A stretch of 6,537 nt of DNA from an uncultured Bacilli bacterium (lineage in GTDB: Bacteria; Bacillota_I; Bacilli_A; RF39; UBA660): contig CANQLF010000094.1 in assembly GCA_947624635.1 (NCBI GenBank), positions 1 to 6,537 of the forward strand, in the 5' to 3' direction. The notes beneath the pieces are model-generated. The model had not been told where the DNA came from and did not search any database. It worked only from the letters and a program-made list of their open reading frames with translations. A program made the translations under genes and the position numbers. Of this stretch, positions 5,903-6,537 are shown in pieces; within the stretch, counting starts at the first letter, position 1, and each line of letters starts with the position of its first letter.

Positions 5903-6337
5903 ATGGAAATATTAAATAAAAAAGCTAGATTTGATTATAATATTATAGAAGAAATAGAAGCAGGCATAGTATTAACAGGAACTGAAATCAAATCAATAAG
6001 AAAAGGTAGTGCAAATCTAAAAGATAGCTATGCAATAATTAAAAATGGTGAGGTTTTTCTTCTTAACATGCATATCGCACAATATAAAGAAGGCAATATA
6101 TTTAATCATGATGAAAATAGAACAAGAAAATTATTACTTCATAAAAAAGAAATATTAAAAATTAAAAGTAAATTAGATGTTGAAGGTTATGCTTTATTTC
6201 CAATAAAGTTATATATTAAAAATAATAAAGCAAAAATATTATTAGGTATAGGTAAAGGTAAAAAGCTATATGATAAAAGAGAATCAATTAAAAAAAGAGA
6301 TCAAGAAAGAGAAATAAAGAAAAATTTAAAATATTAA
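5903..6337 (+). CDS. smpB: SsrA (tmRNA)-binding protein SmpB
   Basis: SmpB binds the tRNA-like domain of tmRNA and brings it to stalled ribosomes, standing in for the codon-anticodon interaction during trans-translation. The 144-residue product is close to the normal 150-160 and is intact. Family landmarks are LNKKARFDYNI at the N-terminus, TGTEIKSIRKGSANLKDSYA (25-44), LNMHIAQY (54-61), the basic RTRKLLLHKKEI (73-84) and the C-terminal GKKLYDKRESIKKRDQEREIKK, whose basic tail enters the mRNA channel. GGAGG (5891-5895) stands seven bases before the ATG, the strongest classical ribosome-binding site among the genes here. The 110-base spacer after rnr permits co-transcription. In many Firmicutes ssrA follows immediately; it is not visible in the 200 bases present after this gene. 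Confidence 0.97.
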   Translation: MEILNKKARFDYNIIEEIEAGIVLTGTEIKSIRKGSANLKDSYAIIKNGEVFLLNMHIAQYKEGNIFNHDENRTRKLLLHKKEILKIKSKLDVEGYALFPIKLYIKNNKAKILLGIGKGKKLYDKRESIKKRDQEREIKKNLKY

Positions 6338-6339
6338 AA

Positions 6340-6389
6340 TTGAAAAATCAATTAAATAATAAAATTGTTACAAACTCTTGATTTTTCAA
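6340..6389. repeat. Perfect 12-bp inverted repeat after smpB, possible terminator
   Basis: TTGAAAAATCAA (6340-6351) and TTGATTTTTCAA (6378-6389) are exact reverse complements separated by 26 bases; the first arm starts 3 bases after the smpB stop. On the plus strand the stem is not followed by a T-run. Read on the minus strand it is followed by a T-rich tract (TTTTAATATTTT), so it is more terminator-like for a convergent transcript. Each arm is itself partly palindromic (TTGA with TCAA). It may end smpB transcription, mark a convergent gene beyond the window, or be a protein site. Confidence 0.5.
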
Positions 6390-6440
6390 AGGAAAATTTG
6401 GTACTCTATTATTGAATAAAATAGAAAAATTTAAACAATA

Positions 6441-6449
6441 TGGTATAAA
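6441..6449 (+). promoter_or_regulatory. Possible extended -10 promoter downstream of smpB
   Basis: TGGTATAAA contains TATAAA at 6444-6449 with a TGG extended element in front. The -35 area (about 6421-6427, ATAGAAA) is poor; the better TTGAAT at 6412-6417 is 26 bp away and too distant. A start near 6456 would place the strong ribosome-binding site at 6476-6482 in a short leader, which supports a new transcription unit beginning here. Confidence 0.35.
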
Positions 6450-6493
6450 ACTTAAAAAATATTTAAATATTATAGAAAGGAGAATCTAATATA

Positions 6494-6520
6494 GTGATTA
6501 ATAAAAAATCACATAATTAG
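6494..6520 (+). CDS. Possible 8-codon leader peptide inside a hairpin
   Basis: AGAAAGGAG (6474-6482) is a strong Shine-Dalgarno, and the only usable start shortly after it is the GTG at 6494. It opens an 8-codon frame, M(V)-I-N-K-K-S-H-N, closed by TAG. The frame lies within a two-part hairpin: ATCTAAT (6484-6490) with ATTAGAT (6516-6522), and GTGATT (6494-6499) with AATCAC (6507-6512), separated by a 3x3 internal loop. Start codon and stop codon are thus both in the stems. This resembles a translated leader upstream of a regulated gene or RNA beyond the window edge. I do not recognise the peptide, and translation is unproven; the Shine-Dalgarno could be fortuitous. Confidence 0.3.
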   Translation: MINKKSHN

Positions 6521-6537
6521 ATTATAAGTGGTAATAT

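Noticed and set aside
6338..6537. tmRNA (ssrA) 5' end
   Set aside because: No GC-rich acceptor stem, T-loop-like sequence or tag-peptide frame is visible; the stretch is almost entirely A/T.
1..6537. CRISPR arrays, insertion sequences, tRNA or rRNA genes
   Set aside because: No regularly spaced repeats, transposase frames, terminal inverted repeats, cloverleaf-like segments or rRNA-like conserved blocks were seen on either strand.

Overview
The window looks like part of the chromosome of a very AT-rich, walled Firmicutes/Bacilli-type bacterium, possibly one of the low-GC gut lineages near Erysipelotrichia or RF39. That placement is inferred from composition, the Shine-Dalgarno style (AGGTGAT, GAGGTG, GGAGG) and gene order. 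A peptidoglycan gene (murD) argues against a wall-less mycoplasma. Tryptophan is encoded by TGG, and all visible stops are TAA or TAG. No TGA stop is seen, so the sequence alone does not decide the genetic code, although the standard code fits.

All six recognisable genes lie on the plus strand: murD (115-1464), eno (1464-2699), a small type IV pilin-like protein (2713-3087), secG (3377-3601), rnr (3678-5792) and smpB (5903-6337). I see no credible minus-strand gene. The order eno-secG-rnr-smpB is a classic Firmicutes neighbourhood, normally followed by ssrA. Here murD is fused translationally to the front of eno (TAATG overlap), and a solitary pilin gene and a non-coding segment sit between eno and secG. 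No tmRNA gene is visible in the 200 bases after smpB.

The genes fall into likely transcription units: murD-eno-pilin from a promoter near position 90; secG on its own between two perfect hairpin-plus-T-run terminators; and rnr followed by smpB. RNase R, SmpB and the missing tmRNA work together in ribosome rescue and RNA/protein quality control. SecG belongs to the Sec translocon, which would be needed to insert the prepilin.

The most interesting part is the pilin-secG gap (3088-3376). A near-perfect extended -10 promoter (TTGACA, 16 bp, TATAAT with TGC in front) is followed by a hairpin starting at the predicted transcript start. A long AT-rich stem-loop comes next, whose loop region carries CTCCTTTCT, a near copy of the 16S rRNA 3' tail (anti-Shine-Dalgarno). 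A perfect 12-bp terminator ends the segment. Together these predict an sRNA of about 183 nt, or an attenuated secG leader. The last 200 bases hold a 12-bp inverted repeat, a possible promoter and a strong Shine-Dalgarno in front of an 8-codon GTG mini-ORF built into a two-part hairpin, which looks like the leader of something beyond the window. The murD promoter region carries a 24-bp imperfect direct repeat and a palindrome that look like operators.
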